Shown here: positions 1 to 9,276 of the stretch, piece by piece
Position numbering within the stretch: the first letter of the stretch is position 1
Layout: the number at the start of each line of letters is the position of its first letter
Assembly (NCBI GenBank): GCA_022842185.1
Contig: JALHQB010000017.1
Location: 1-64,000 of the forward strand
Direction of reading: 5' to 3'
Length of the DNA stretch: 64,000 bases
Source: Acetobacteraceae bacterium
Lineage (GTDB): Bacteria > Pseudomonadota > Alphaproteobacteria > Acetobacterales > Acetobacteraceae
Translations under genes and position numbers: made by a program
The notes under the pieces: generated by a model
Database searches by the model: none
What the model was told of the DNA's origin: nothing
What the model saw: the letters and a program-made list of their open reading frames with translations, nothing else

Positions 1-1329
1 CGGTCCGCCGCCGGGCTGCTGCTGGCGGCGCCGCTGCGGCTGTGCCGCGCTGGCGGGCGGGCGCGCCGGTTCGGCCACCAGCACGGGGGCACCACCCGTC
101 AGGCGCAGCGCACCGGATGTCACCACCCGCTCGCCGGGCAGCAGCCCGCGCTGTACCACGGCCTGCGTGCCGGCGATCATGCCCAGCACCAGCGGGCGCT
201 GTTCCACGGTGTTGTCGGCCTGCACGACGAAGGCGTAGGCGCCATCCGGCCCGCGTTGCACCGCGACTAGCGGGATGGCGGTGACGCCGTCCAGCACCGC
301 GACCTGCAACCGGATATTGACGAAGGCGCCCGGCCACAGGCGCTGGTCATCATTCGCGAAGGTCGCCTTCAGCCGGATCGTGCCGGTCGCCTGGTCCACC
401 TGGTTGTCCACCGTGACCAGGGTCCCGACCGGATTGGCCGGTGGCGGCGCACCGTTCGGCCGCGGCGTGGTGGGTTCCGGCAGGCGCGCTTCCACCTGCA
501 CCGGCCCGGCGGCGATGGCGTCCATCACCTGCGCCAGCGCCTGCTGCGGCAGGGTAAAGGTGACGCTGATCGGGCGGACCTGCGTGACCGTGACGATGCC
601 GCTGGAACTGGATTGCACCAGATTGCCGATATCAACCTGGCGCAGGCCGACGCGGCCATCCACCGGGGACCGGATGGTGGTGTAGTCCAGCTGGATGGTG
701 GCGTTGTCCACCGTCGCCTGGTCGTACTGCACCTGGGCTTCAAGCTGTGCGACCGCCGCGCGCTGGGTGTCCAGCGTCTGCTGCGACGCGCCATTGCCGC
801 GCACCAGCGTCTGATAGCGCTGGAGGTCCAGCCGCGCATTGGCCAGCTGTGCTTCCCGCTGCGCTTTGGTCGCCACCGCCTGGTCCAGCGCCGCCTGATA
901 GGCGCGCGGGTCCAGCCGCACCAGCACGTCCCCGGCGCGCACGTCCTGGCCTTCGGTAAAGGCGATCTCGGTGATCCGCCCGGCGACCTGCGGCACGATC
1001 GCGATGGTGTTGAAGGCCTGCACCGTGCCGAGCGCATCGAACACGATCGGCACGTCGGTGACGGCCGCCTCCGCCGCCGTGACGGGCACGGGGATTCCGC
1101 CGCGGCCGCGCGGTCCGCCATTGGGGCCGAAGCCTGCCGGCTGGGTTGTCGCCGCTGGCTGCGGTTGCGGCAGCCAGGGCAGCAGGCCGCGCTGCCAGGC
1201 ATACCAGCCGCCACCGCCCACCAGCGCGAGCAGCAGGACCCAGCGCCAGACGCGACGGCGGCGCGGTGGCGCGGCGGTGTCCAACCGGCTCGGCGCTTCG
1301 GGCCGGGGTGCGCGAGGCAGTTCGTTCAT
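1..1329 (-). CDS. RND efflux periplasmic adaptor, MdtA-like (3' end outside window)
   Basis: This is a membrane-fusion protein that would link an inner-membrane RND pump to an outer-membrane channel. 443 residues are readable without a stop before the window edge. The N-terminus is basic, with one membrane anchor at about residues 27-45. The body then matches the MdtA layout: a first lipoyl half (around VPQVAGRITEIAFTEGQDV), an alpha-helical hairpin, a second lipoyl half (SPVDGRVGLRQVDIGNLVQ) and a beta-barrel with the DNQVDQATGTIRLKA motif. The readable end is rich in Pro, Gln and Gly. The ATG overlaps the stop of the upstream outer-membrane lipoprotein gene (ATGA), so the two are translationally coupled. 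The cognate pump would lie to the left, outside the window. The family is clear; the transported substrate is unknown. Confidence 0.9.
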   Translation of the reverse strand, partial: MNELPRAPRPEAPSRLDTAAPPRRRRVWRWVLLLALVGGGGWYAWQRGLLPWLPQPQPAATTQPAGFGPNGGPRGRGGIPVPVTAAEAAVTDVPIVFDALGTVQAFNTIAIVPQVAGRITEIAFTEGQDVRAGDVLVRLDPRAYQAALDQAVATKAQREAQLANARLDLQRYQTLVRGNGASQQTLDTQRAAVAQLEAQVQYDQATVDNATIQLDYTTIRSPVDGRVGLRQVDIGNLVQSSSSGIVTVTQVRPISVTFTLPQQALAQVMDAIAAGPVQVEARLPEPTTPRPNGAPPPANPVGTLVTVDNQVDQATGTIRLKATFANDDQRLWPGAFVNIRLQVAVLDGVTAIPLVAVQRGPDGAYAFVVQADNTVEQRPLVLGMIAGTQAVVQRGLLPGERVVTSGALRLTGGAPVLVAEPARPPASAAQPQRRRQQQPGGGP

Positions 1330-2777
1330 GGTGTCGATCCCGCTGCGGCGGCCTGTGCCGCGCGCACGCTTTCCATCGTCCAGCCACCGCCCAGCGCGGT
1401 GAACAGCGCCGCGGCGGCCTGCAACCGCGACGTATGGGCCTGCGCGAGCGCCGTGCGCGCGTTGAACAGCGTCGATTGCGTGATGAGAACGGTCAGCAGG
1501 TCGATCGTCCCGGCGCGGAACTGCGCATCGGCGATGGTATAGGCCCGTTGGGCGGCTTCGACGCGGCTGGTTTGCAGCGCGACGAGTTCAGCGTTGCGCT
1601 GGACCGCGGACAGGCTGGTTTCGGTGTCCTGCAAGGCCGATAGGATCGCCAGGCGGTAACTCGCCAGCAATTCCTCTCGCCGCGCGCGGGTCAGCGCCAG
1701 CTGGGCACGCAGCGCGCCGCCATCGAACAAGGTCTGGGTCAGCCCGACGGCGATGCTGTAGATCGTCGCCCCAGGCCGCAGCAGCGTCTGCAACGCGATG
1801 CTCTGCAACCCGCCTTCGGCGGTCAGCACGATGGCCGGGAACAGCGCGGCGCGCGCCGCGGTGACATCGGCGCTGGCGGCGGCGAGGTTCGCTTCGGCCG
1901 CGCGCACATCCGGCCGGCGCATCAGCAGGGCGGAGGGCAGGCCCGGCGTGATCGCCGGCACGCGGATCGTCGCGAGGCGCTGGCCGGACACCGTGATCTC
2001 GGCCGGCCGCAACCCCGCCAGCGTCGCCAGGGCGAAGGTGGCGGCATCGACCGTCTGTTGCAGCGGCGGGATCTGCGCGCGCTGCTGCGCGACCGATGTT
2101 TCCTGCTGCGCGATGTCCAACCCGGTCGCCGTGCCGACCGCCAGCCGCTGCCGCAGGATGCCCAGCGTCTGTTCCGCGAGGCGCAGATTGTCCCGCTGCG
2201 TGGCCAATTGTTCCTGCGCGCCCAGCAGGTCGAACAGGGTCGTGGCCACCGCCGCCTGGGTGCTGAGGATGACGGTGCCGACCCCGAAGCCAGCCACGGA
2301 GACCGTGTCGCGCGCCGCCTGTTCCTGCGCCTGCAAGCCACCCCAGAAATCGATCTGGTAGCTGGCCTGGATCGTCCCGCCATACCGCCGGCCGGCATTG
2401 GCCGGCGTGCCGGGGGTGGAGGATGTGCCACGCGCGCGCCCGACCGAGGCACCGCCGGTGACGAGCGGCAGCAACTCCGCGCCGGCGATGCGAAGCGCCT
2501 CATCGGCCTGGCGCAGCCGGGCGACGGACGCGGCGACATCGAGGTTGCCATCCATCGCCGCCGCCATCACGCGGTCAAGGTCGGGCGAGCCGAAGGCCCG
2601 CCACCAGGCCGGGTCGGGCGCGGGCGCGGGGGCCAGCGGCGCGGAGACGAACCGCTCCGGCGCGGCGACGCCCGAGTCAGCGGGTTCGATCGGCAGCGCG
2701 CAGGCGGTGATGGTCATGGCCATGATCAGTGCGCCGAGGCGCAGCTTTGGCGGGGCGGTAGTGGGTAATCGGAACAT
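1326..2777 (-). CDS. NodT/OprM-type outer-membrane efflux lipoprotein
   Basis: A TolC-like outer-membrane channel lipoprotein of about 483 residues, normal for the OprM/NodT family. The signal sequence ends in a lipobox (ITAC, Cys26) when read from the ATG at 2777; a GTG nine codons upstream is possible but gives a less typical signal. Two OEP repeats are visible, with the typical phrases AFGSPDLDRVMAAAMDGNLD and LPSALLMRRPDVRAAEANL and the helical coiled-coil regions. It is the only outer-membrane factor in the window. It lies upstream of, and overlaps, the MdtA-like adaptor, and downstream of a TetR gene in the same direction. It could therefore serve both the leftward system and the divergent AcrAB-like pair, which lacks its own channel; that sharing is inference. 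Confidence 0.92.
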   Translation of the reverse strand: MFRLPTTAPPKLRLGALIMAMTITACALPIEPADSGVAAPERFVSAPLAPAPAPDPAWWRAFGSPDLDRVMAAAMDGNLDVAASVARLRQADEALRIAGAELLPLVTGGASVGRARGTSSTPGTPANAGRRYGGTIQASYQIDFWGGLQAQEQAARDTVSVAGFGVGTVILSTQAAVATTLFDLLGAQEQLATQRDNLRLAEQTLGILRQRLAVGTATGLDIAQQETSVAQQRAQIPPLQQTVDAATFALATLAGLRPAEITVSGQRLATIRVPAITPGLPSALLMRRPDVRAAEANLAAASADVTAARAALFPAIVLTAEGGLQSIALQTLLRPGATIYSIAVGLTQTLFDGGALRAQLALTRARREELLASYRLAILSALQDTETSLSAVQRNAELVALQTSRVEAAQRAYTIADAQFRAGTIDLLTVLITQSTLFNARTALAQAHTSRLQAAAALFTALGGGWTMESVRAAQAAAAGSTP

Positions 2778-2894
2778 CAGGCTGCGTCGGGTCCATGGGC
2801 ACACCCCTTCGCGTTCTTGTTTGGCGCGGAGTGGGCCGCGCCGCCAGTGTCGAATGGCAACCGCCTGTTACAATCCGTCGTGGGCGCGATGCGG

Positions 2895-3479
2895 TCAGCG
2901 ATCCGCCAGTGCCGCGCTGACCAGCAGGGTGGCGGACCGCCGCAGCGCATCGGCGGCGCGCGCTTCGCCCAGATAGCTGCGGGCGGCGATGGCGCCTTCG
3001 ATCACGACGGCGATCTCGTCGGCCAGCAGGTCCGGGTCAAGCGCGCCAGCCTGTTCCGCCAAGGCGCGGATCCGTTCCCGGCAGCCCTGCTTGAAGGTGG
3101 CGACAACCTGATAGGTGGGGTGGGCGGGGTCGCGGAATTCGGCCTGCGCCAGAAGCATGGGGCAGCCACAGACACCGGGTTCGGCCACCGCCTCGGCGGA
3201 AGCCTCAATGACCGCCATCAGACGGTCCGCCGGCGTCGGGGCCGGCGCCATGGCTTCCTCCATCCAGGCGTCATGCTCGGCGGCGTCCTCGGCGAGGATG
3301 GCGGCCACCAGCGCATCCTTGCTGGGATAGGTCCGGTAGAGGCTCATCTTGGTGGCCTCGGCCACGCGGCAGACTTCCTCGACGCCGGTGGCGCGGATGC
3401 CCTGGCGTTCGAACAGCGCGCGCGCCGCGTCCTGGATGCGTTCGGCCGCCTTTGGCTTGGGGGCGATGGTGCCGGCCAT
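2895..3479 (-). CDS. TetR/AcrR-family transcriptional regulator
   Basis: A 194-residue TetR-type repressor. The N-terminal helix-turn-helix covers about residues 10-56 and includes the recognition helix segment TKMSLYRTYPSKDAL. The C-terminal ligand-binding part contains a Cys-rich GVCGCPMLL stretch. The ATG at 3479 was chosen because an AGGAGG lies 10 nt upstream (3490-3495) and the HTH starts at the usual distance from it. It is divergent from the AcrA/AcrB-like pair. The interval between them carries two ACCG-N2-CGGT sites, so control of both its own gene and the pump is likely. The leftward outer-membrane lipoprotein gene follows after 117 nt and may be co-transcribed. The inducer is unknown. 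Confidence 0.9.
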   Translation of the reverse strand: MAGTIAPKPKAAERIQDAARALFERQGIRATGVEEVCRVAEATKMSLYRTYPSKDALVAAILAEDAAEHDAWMEEAMAPAPTPADRLMAVIEASAEAVAEPGVCGCPMLLAQAEFRDPAHPTYQVVATFKQGCRERIRALAEQAGALDPDLLADEIAVVIEGAIAARSYLGEARAADALRRSATLLVSAALADR

Positions 3480-3535
3480 GGTGCTCAACCCTCCTGCTGC
3501 CCAATGCTTGTCGCAGCGCATCAAAAAGACACTTG

Positions 3536-3583
3536 ATGATACCGACCGGTCACTCTAGTTAGGGACGAACCGGTCGGTATCAT
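3536..3583. promoter_or_regulatory. Paired TetR-type operator between tetR and the RND adaptor gene
   Basis: A 15-bp perfect inverted repeat (3536-3550 and 3569-3583, 18-nt spacer) lies between the divergent genes. Each arm contains its own small palindrome of the form ACCG-N2-CGGT: ACCGACCGGT at 3541-3550 and ACCGGTCGGT at 3569-3578. The right arm ends three bases before the GGAG ribosome-binding site (3586-3589) of the adaptor gene. Binding here should affect both directions. The sequence pattern is seen directly; binding by the adjacent TetR protein is inferred. Confidence 0.75.
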
Positions 3584-3596
3584 TTGGAGATAGGCC

Positions 3597-4772
3597 ATGG
3601 CCTCCCCCTCGCGCAAGACCCCTGAGCCCAACGACAGCCTGTGGATGTCATGGCTGGCCCGCATCCAGGGCGCGGCTGTCGGCGCCGCCCTGACCGCCGC
3701 CGCCCCGGTTGCCATGGCCCAGCCGGCGCCGCCGCCTGTGACGGTCGCGGCCCCACTCGCCCGGCCGGTCACGGAATGGCAGGAGCACACGGCCCGCATC
3801 GAACCCTCCGCGCGGGTCGAGATCCGCGCCCGCGTCTCGGGCCAAGTGGACCAGGTGCATTTCACCGATGGCGCCATCGTGCGCGCCGGTGATCTGTTGT
3901 TCACCCTGGACCAGCGTCCCTTCCAGATCGCGCTGGACAATGCCCGGGCCGAGATCGAGCGCAACGAGGCACGGCTGCTGCTCGCCGAACAGCAGGTCGC
4001 GCGGTATGCGCCGCTGGCCGCCAGCCGCATCTCCCCCCAGGCGGAAATCGACACACGCCGGGCCGCGCTGCGGGAGGCACAGGCCGGCTTGGCGGCCGCC
4101 CGCGCGGCGGAACGCCAGGCCGCGCTGGACCTCGAATTCACCGAGGTGCGGGCACCGCGCCCCGGACGGGTCAGCGATCGCCGCGTCGATGCCGGCAACC
4201 TGGTGCAGCAGGGCCAGACGCTGCTGACCACGCTGCTGGCGCTCGATCCGGTCTATGTCACCTTCGACCCCAGCGAGGCGGAATACCTGCGCCAGGCGCG
4301 TTCCGCTCGCGCCGGCCTGCGCGGCTCCAGCCTGGCGGTACAGCTGCGCCTGCTGGATGAGACGGAATTCACCCGCGAAGGCCATGTCGATTTCGTGGAC
4401 AGTACCTTCGATCCGCGCAGCGGCACCATTCGCGCCCGCGCCGTGGTGCCCAATCCGGACCTCTTCCTGACCCCCGGCAGCTTCGCCCGCATCCGGCTTT
4501 CGACCGGCGAGGAGCCGGCGCTGCTGGTGCCTGACGCCTCCGTCATGGCGGACCAGACCGGGCGCATGGTGCTGACCGTGACGGCCGACGGCACGGTCAC
4601 ACCGCGTCCGGTGCGGCTTGGTCCGCTCAGCGAAGGCCTGCGCGTGGTGCGCAGCGGCCTTGGGCCCGAGGACCGCGTCATCATCGGCGGCCTGCACCGT
4701 GCCCGCCCCGGCAGCCGCGTGACCGCCGAACAGGGGCGCATCGGGCCGAGCCCGCTCGCCTCCGCCGAGTAA
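3597..4772 (+). CDS. RND efflux periplasmic adaptor, AcrA/MexA-like
   Basis: A membrane-fusion protein of 391 residues, a usual size for AcrA relatives. It has an N-terminal export signal with probable cleavage after AMA (about residue 41) and no lipobox Cys, so it is a periplasmic or anchored adaptor rather than a lipoprotein. It shows the lipoyl halves (VSGQVDQVHFTDGAIVRAGD; VRAPRPGRVSDRRVDAGNLV), the helical hairpin between them, and the DSTFDPRSGTIRARA beta-barrel motif. GGAG seven nt before the ATG supports the start. It is followed by the RND pump gene after 106 nt that contains a long hairpin. Regulation by the divergent TetR is likely. Confidence 0.93.
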   Translation: MASPSRKTPEPNDSLWMSWLARIQGAAVGAALTAAAPVAMAQPAPPPVTVAAPLARPVTEWQEHTARIEPSARVEIRARVSGQVDQVHFTDGAIVRAGDLLFTLDQRPFQIALDNARAEIERNEARLLLAEQQVARYAPLAASRISPQAEIDTRRAALREAQAGLAAARAAERQAALDLEFTEVRAPRPGRVSDRRVDAGNLVQQGQTLLTTLLALDPVYVTFDPSEAEYLRQARSARAGLRGSSLAVQLRLLDETEFTREGHVDFVDSTFDPRSGTIRARAVVPNPDLFLTPGSFARIRLSTGEEPALLVPDASVMADQTGRMVLTVTADGTVTPRPVRLGPLSEGLRVVRSGLGPEDRVIIGGLHRARPGSRVTAEQGRIGPSPLASAE

Positions 4773-4774
4773 CG

Positions 4775-4814
4775 GCGTCACGCGCCTGGCCGATCACGGC
4801 CGGGCGCGTGACGC
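4775..4814. other. Long intercistronic hairpin between adaptor and pump genes
   Basis: Two 18-base arms (4775-4792 and 4797-4814) pair with a single G·U/A-C type mismatch around an ATCA loop, starting two bases after the adaptor stop codon. There is no T tract, so this is not a standard intrinsic terminator. It could stabilise the upstream mRNA end or reduce read-through into the pump gene. The GCGCGTGACG segment resembles part of the second repeat family described at 38666. Confidence 0.6.
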
Positions 4815-4878
4815 AGACCCGCCTTCCCCGACCCCAGGCTGCGCGCATCGCTCGCGGCCACGCCCAAGGCATGCCCCG

Positions 4879-7800
4879 ATGCGCCTCGCCCGTTTCTTCA
4901 TCGACCGTCCGGTCTTCGCCGCGGTGATCTCCATCGCCATCACGCTGATCGGCGGCATCGCCGCCTTCCGGCTGCCGATATCGGAATATCCGCAGATCGC
5001 GCCGCCCAGCGTGACGATCACCGCGATGTATCCCGGCGCCTCCGCCGAGACGATCGCCGAGACCGTCGCCGGCCCGATCGAACAGGAGGTGAATGGCGTG
5101 GAGGGGATGCTCTACGTCTCCTCCCAATCCACCGGCGATGGCCGGCTGGTCGTGACCGTCGTGTTCCGCCAGGGGATCGACGCCGACCAGGCGCAGGTGC
5201 TGGTGCAGAACCGCGTCGCGGTGGCCGAACCCCGGCTGCCGGAGGAAGTGCGCCGCCTGGGCATCACCGTCCGCAAGGCCAGCCCGGACTTCCTGATGGT
5301 GGTGCATGTCACCTCGCCGGATGGCAGCCGCGACCATGAATACATCTCGAACTTCGCCACGCTGAACATCAAGGACCGGATCGCGCGCATCGACGGCATC
5401 GGCGATGCGCAGGTGTTCGGCGCGCGCGACTATGCGATGCGCGTCTGGCTGGACCCCGAACGCATCGCCGCGCGCGGCCTGACGGCCGGCGAGGTGGTCG
5501 ATGCGCTTCGCCGCGCCAATGTCCAGGTCGCCGCGGGCGCGCTGGGGCAGGCACCGCGGGCCGCGAATGCGGGGGCCTTCGAATTCTCCGTGCTGACGCA
5601 GGGGCGGCTTGCCACGCCCGAGCAGTTCGGCGAGCAGGTCATCGCCACCGGCGAGAACGGCGCGCTGCTGCGGTTGCGCGATGTCGCGCGCATCGAGATT
5701 GGTGCCGCCGACTATTCCGTGAATGCGCTGCTGAACAACCAGCTCGCCACTGCCATCGGCGTGTTCCAGCGCCCCGGCAGCAATGCGCTGGAGACTGCCG
5801 CGGCGGTGCGCGCGACGATGGCCGAAGCCGCGCGGTCCTTCCCGCCGGGCATCGGCTACAGCATCGTCTATGACCCGACGCGCTTCATCGCGCAGAGCAT
5901 GGAAGCGGTGCTGCACACCTTCATCGAGGCGATCCTGCTGGTCGTGCTGGTGGTGGTGCTGTTCCTGCAGAACTGGCGCGCGGCGATCATCCCGCTCGCG
6001 GCCATCCCCGTGTCGATCATCGGCACCTTCGCGATCCTGCTGGCACTCGGCTTCACGCTGAACACGCTGACCATGTTCGGCCTGATCCTGGCGATCGGCA
6101 TCGTGGTGGATGACGCCATCGTGGTGGTGGAGAATGCCGAGCGCCACATGGCCGATGGCCTGTCGCCGCTGGAAGCCGCGCGCAAGACGATGGACGAGGT
6201 CGGCTTCGCGCTGATCGCCATCGCGCTGGTGCTGGTCGCGGTGTTCGTCCCGACCGCCTTCATCCCCGGCATCTCCGGCGCCTTCTATCAGCAATTCGCG
6301 GTGACGATCTCGGTGGCGACGCTGCTGTCGGCGCTGGTGTCGCTGACCTTGTCGCCGGCGCTGGCGGCACTGCTGCTGAAGCCGCATGGGCATCACGACG
6401 GCAAGCGCCCGCTGCTGCTGCGGCCCTTCGGCGCCTTCGCGCGCGGCTTCAACTGGCTGTTCGACCGGCTGTCCATCGGCTACGGCAGCCTGACGCGCCG
6501 GCTGATCCGCATCCCGGTGCTGCTGATGCTGGTCTATGGCGGCCTGCTCGCGGCCACCGGCTGGACCGTGACCTCGACGCCCACCGGGCTGATCCCGCCG
6601 CTCGACCGCGGCTATGTCATCGCGGCGTTCCAGCTGCCGCCGGGGGCCAATTTGGCGCGGACGGATGCGGTGATCCGTCGGGCGTCGGATGCCATCCTGG
6701 CGACGCCGGGCGTCGAAAGCGCGGTCGCCTTCGTCGGCTTCGACGGCGCCACCTTCACCAACGCGCCCAATTCCGGCGTGGTCTTTGCCACCCTGAAGCC
6801 CTTCGAGGATCGCGCCGCGCAGGGGCTGACCCTGACGGGTATCCTCGGCGACCTGCAGGGGCGGCTGATGGGGGACCCGGATGCCATGGTCTTCGTGCTG
6901 GCGCCGCCATCCGTGCCGGGCATCGGCACCGGCGGCGGCTTCAAGCTGATGATCCAGGACCGCGCCGGGCGCGGCCCGCAGGAGATGGAGCGCGCCATGC
7001 AGGCGGTGATGATGGCGGCCAACCAGACGCCGGGCATCGCCTTCGCCTTCAGCCTGTTTAACACCAACACGCCACAGATCCGCACCGACATCGACCGCGC
7101 GCGGGCCGAGATGCTCGGTGTGCCGGTCAGCCGTGTGCATGAAGCGATGGGCGTGTATCTCGGTTCCGCCTTCGTCAACGACTTCAACCTTCTGGGGCGC
7201 ACCTGGCGGGTGACTGCGCAGGCCGATGCACCTTACCGCACGGGGGCCGAGGACATCGCCCGGCTGCGCACGCGAAGCGACAGCGGGGCGATGGTGCCGC
7301 TCGGCAGCATCGCGACCTTCCATGAGACCTCGGGGCCGTATCGCATGCCGCGCTACAACCTGTTCCCGGCGGTGGAATTGCAGGGGGCGGCGCTGCCGGG
7401 CGTATCCACCGGGCAGGCGCTGGCGATCATGGAGCGCGTACTGGCGGAGAACCTGCCGGAAGGCTTCGGCTATGAATGGACCGAGATCGCGTTGCAGGAA
7501 AAGCTGGTCGGCAATACCGCGCCGATCGCCTTCGGGCTGGCGGTGGTGTTCGTCTTCCTGGTGCTGGCGGCGATGTATGAAAGCTGGCTGCTGCCGCTGG
7601 CGATCGTGCTGATCGCGCCGATGTCGGTGCTCGCCGCGCTGCTGGGTGTGCGCTGGGCGGGGCTGGACAACAACGTGCTGGTGCAGGTCGGGCTCGTGGT
7701 GCTGGTCGGGCTGGCGGCGAAGAACGCGATCCTGATCGTGGAATTCGCCCGCGCGGCGGAGGAGGAAGGTGCGACGCGCTGGGATGCCGCGGTGGCTGCC

Positions 7801-8049
7801 GCGCGCACCCGGTTGCGGCCGATCCTGATGACCAGCCTGGCCTTCATCCTGGGCGTGCTGCCGCTGACCATCGCGACGGGGGCGGGGGCCGAGATGCGCC
7901 AGAGCCTCGGCATCGCGGTGTTCTACGGCATGCTGGGCGTGACGATCTTCGGCTTGATCTTCACCCCGGTCTTCTACGTCGTCGCCCGCGCCTTGGCGCG
8001 GCGGCGGCGGGTGGAAGCGGCCGTCACACCACGCGCCACCGCCGCCTGA
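4879..8049 (+). CDS. RND multidrug efflux pump, AcrB/HAE1 family
   Basis: A proton-driven inner-membrane drug pump of 1056 residues, full length for the AcrB family. It begins with the family's MRLARFFIDRPVFAAVIS, followed by the first membrane helix. Two large periplasmic loops separate the 12 expected membrane helices. The proton-relay residues are present: the Asp pair at 411-412 in [13 protein letters not shown] and the Lys at 948 in LAAKNAILIVEFA. It lies downstream of the AcrA-like adaptor and is probably controlled by the TetR upstream. It converges on arsJ with only six bases between the stop codons. Substrates cannot be read from the sequence. Confidence 0.95.
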   Translation: MRLARFFIDRPVFAAVISIAITLIGGIAAFRLPISEYPQIAPPSVTITAMYPGASAETIAETVAGPIEQEVNGVEGMLYVSSQSTGDGRLVVTVVFRQGIDADQAQVLVQNRVAVAEPRLPEEVRRLGITVRKASPDFLMVVHVTSPDGSRDHEYISNFATLNIKDRIARIDGIGDAQVFGARDYAMRVWLDPERIAARGLTAGEVVDALRRANVQVAAGALGQAPRAANAGAFEFSVLTQGRLATPEQFGEQVIATGENGALLRLRDVARIEIGAADYSVNALLNNQLATAIGVFQRPGSNALETAAAVRATMAEAARSFPPGIGYSIVYDPTRFIAQSMEAVLHTFIEAILLVVLVVVLFLQNWRAAIIPLAAIPVSIIGTFAILLALGFTLNTLTMFGLILAIGIVVDDAIVVVENAERHMADGLSPLEAARKTMDEVGFALIAIALVLVAVFVPTAFIPGISGAFYQQFAVTISVATLLSALVSLTLSPALAALLLKPHGHHDGKRPLLLRPFGAFARGFNWLFDRLSIGYGSLTRRLIRIPVLLMLVYGGLLAATGWTVTSTPTGLIPPLDRGYVIAAFQLPPGANLARTDAVIRRASDAILATPGVESAVAFVGFDGATFTNAPNSGVVFATLKPFEDRAAQGLTLTGILGDLQGRLMGDPDAMVFVLAPPSVPGIGTGGGFKLMIQDRAGRGPQEMERAMQAVMMAANQTPGIAFAFSLFNTNTPQIRTDIDRARAEMLGVPVSRVHEAMGVYLGSAFVNDFNLLGRTWRVTAQADAPYRTGAEDIARLRTRSDSGAMVPLGSIATFHETSGPYRMPRYNLFPAVELQGAALPGVSTGQALAIMERVLAENLPEGFGYEWTEIALQEKLVGNTAPIAFGLAVVFVFLVLAAMYESWLLPLAIVLIAPMSVLAALLGVRWAGLDNNVLVQVGLVVLVGLAAKNAILIVEFARAAEEEGATRWDAAVAAARTRLRPILMTSLAFILGVLPLTIATGAGAEMRQSLGIAVFYGMLGVTIFGLIFTPVFYVVARALARRRRVEAAVTPRATAA

Positions 8050-8055
8050 TCTGCG

Positions 8056-9276
8056 TCAGGCGATCGCTTCACGCTGGCCCGGCAGGGCCAGCGTGAAGAC
8101 CCAGCACACCAGCAGCATGACAGCGGCACCGGTCAGGCAGGCGACAATGCCGCCCCAGCCATACAGCAGCCCCGACAGCAGCGTGCCGCCAAACCGCCCC
8201 GCCGCATTCGCCGCATAGTAAAAGCCGACATCCTCGGCCGCCTTCTCGCTGCCCGCATAGGCCAGCACGAGATAGGAATGGACCGAGGAATTCACCGCGA
8301 ACAGCACGCCGAACACGCACAGGCCGAGCGGCACGAACAGGTCCGGCCGCGGCACGCCAGCCAGGATCATGGCAGCAAGCACGGCCGGAACGAATGTCAG
8401 CGCCAGCGACCAGGCCCGCGCGGCAGGCACTTCCGAGGACAATCCATCGGTGCTGCGGCGAACCAATGCGGGTGCGGCGGCCTGGATCACGCCATACCCG
8501 ATGGTCCAGACCGCGAGGAAACTCCCTACCATCGTGAAGGTCCAGCCGGAGGCGTAGAGGAACACCGGCAGGCCGACCACGAACCACACATCGCGCGCGC
8601 CGAACAGGAAGACGCGCGCCGCGGCCAGCAGGTTGATGGCGGGGGATTTGGCGAAGAGCTCGCGCGCCGAGCGCGACGCGCGGGCCTTGCCCATCAGCGG
8701 CGGCAGGGCGAACAGCACACCCGCCAGCACCAGCAGCAAGGCCGCGGCCATCGCCCACAGCGCCCGGCGAAAACCAAGCGCTTCAAGCAGCACGCCGCCG
8801 AGGAAGAAGCCCACGCCCTTCATGGCATTCTTGCTGCCGGTGAAGAAGGCGACCCAGCGGAACAAGCGGCCGGAGCCTTCGCCGGCGGTCAGCTTGATGG
8901 CGCTCTTGCTCGCGGTCTTGGTGAGGTCCTTGGCGACGCCGCAGATGCCCTGCGCGACCACGACCCAGGCCACCGACATCACCGCACCCCAGTCGGGCGA
9001 GACCGCCGAGAGCAGGACGAAGCCGAGGCTCTGCATGGTCAGCCCCACCGCCAGCATCCGCGCGATGCCGAAGCGCGTGGCAAGCCAGCCGCCGATGAGG
9101 TTGGCGCCAATCCCGGCGGCCTCATACAGCAGGAACAGGAAGGCCAGGGTGAAGGGCGAGTAGCCGAGCCGGAAGAAATGCAGCAGCACCAGCATCCGCA
9201 ACGCGCCATCGGTGAGCGTGAACCCCCAATAGGCCAGGGTCACGATCAGGTAGTTGCGGGTGCCGGCGGCGATCAT
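8056..9276 (-). CDS. arsJ: ArsJ, MFS organoarsenical (1-arseno-3-phosphoglycerate) efflux permease
   Basis: A 12-helix major-facilitator permease of 406 residues. The N-terminus ([40 protein letters not shown]) is typical of ArsJ. In the known pathway a dedicated GAPDH joins arsenate to glyceraldehyde 3-phosphate, and ArsJ exports the unstable 1-arseno-3-phosphoglycerate, giving arsenate resistance without reduction. The gene directly follows that GAPDH gene, with an ATGA stop/start overlap, and is third in a leftward operon headed by an ArsR-ArsC fusion. A strong hairpin lies in its last codons. Confidence 0.93.
   Translation of the reverse strand: MIAAGTRNYLIVTLAYWGFTLTDGALRMLVLLHFFRLGYSPFTLAFLFLLYEAAGIGANLIGGWLATRFGIARMLAVGLTMQSLGFVLLSAVSPDWGAVMSVAWVVVAQGICGVAKDLTKTASKSAIKLTAGEGSGRLFRWVAFFTGSKNAMKGVGFFLGGVLLEALGFRRALWAMAAALLLVLAGVLFALPPLMGKARASRSARELFAKSPAINLLAAARVFLFGARDVWFVVGLPVFLYASGWTFTMVGSFLAVWTIGYGVIQAAAPALVRRSTDGLSSEVPAARAWSLALTFVPAVLAAMILAGVPRPDLFVPLGLCVFGVLFAVNSSVHSYLVLAYAGSEKAAEDVGFYYAANAAGRFGGTLLSGLLYGWGGIVACLTGAAVMLLVCWVFTLALPGQREAIA
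8067..8098. terminator. Perfect 14-bp hairpin at the RND/arsJ convergence, inside the arsJ 3' end
   Basis: Arms at 8067-8080 and 8085-8098 pair perfectly around a GGCA loop. The hairpin lies within the last codons of arsJ, 18 nt past the RND stop codon on the other strand. It is a candidate transcription stop for the rightward RND transcript and a possible 3' stabiliser for the leftward ars transcript. No clear T run follows on either strand, so terminator activity is inferred. Confidence 0.5.

Noticed and set aside
4681..7323. An 880-residue open frame on the minus strand opposite the first RND pump
   Set aside because: It is antisense to a clear AcrB-type gene, has His/Arg/Gln-rich low-complexity composition typical of GC-rich shadow frames, and matches no family.
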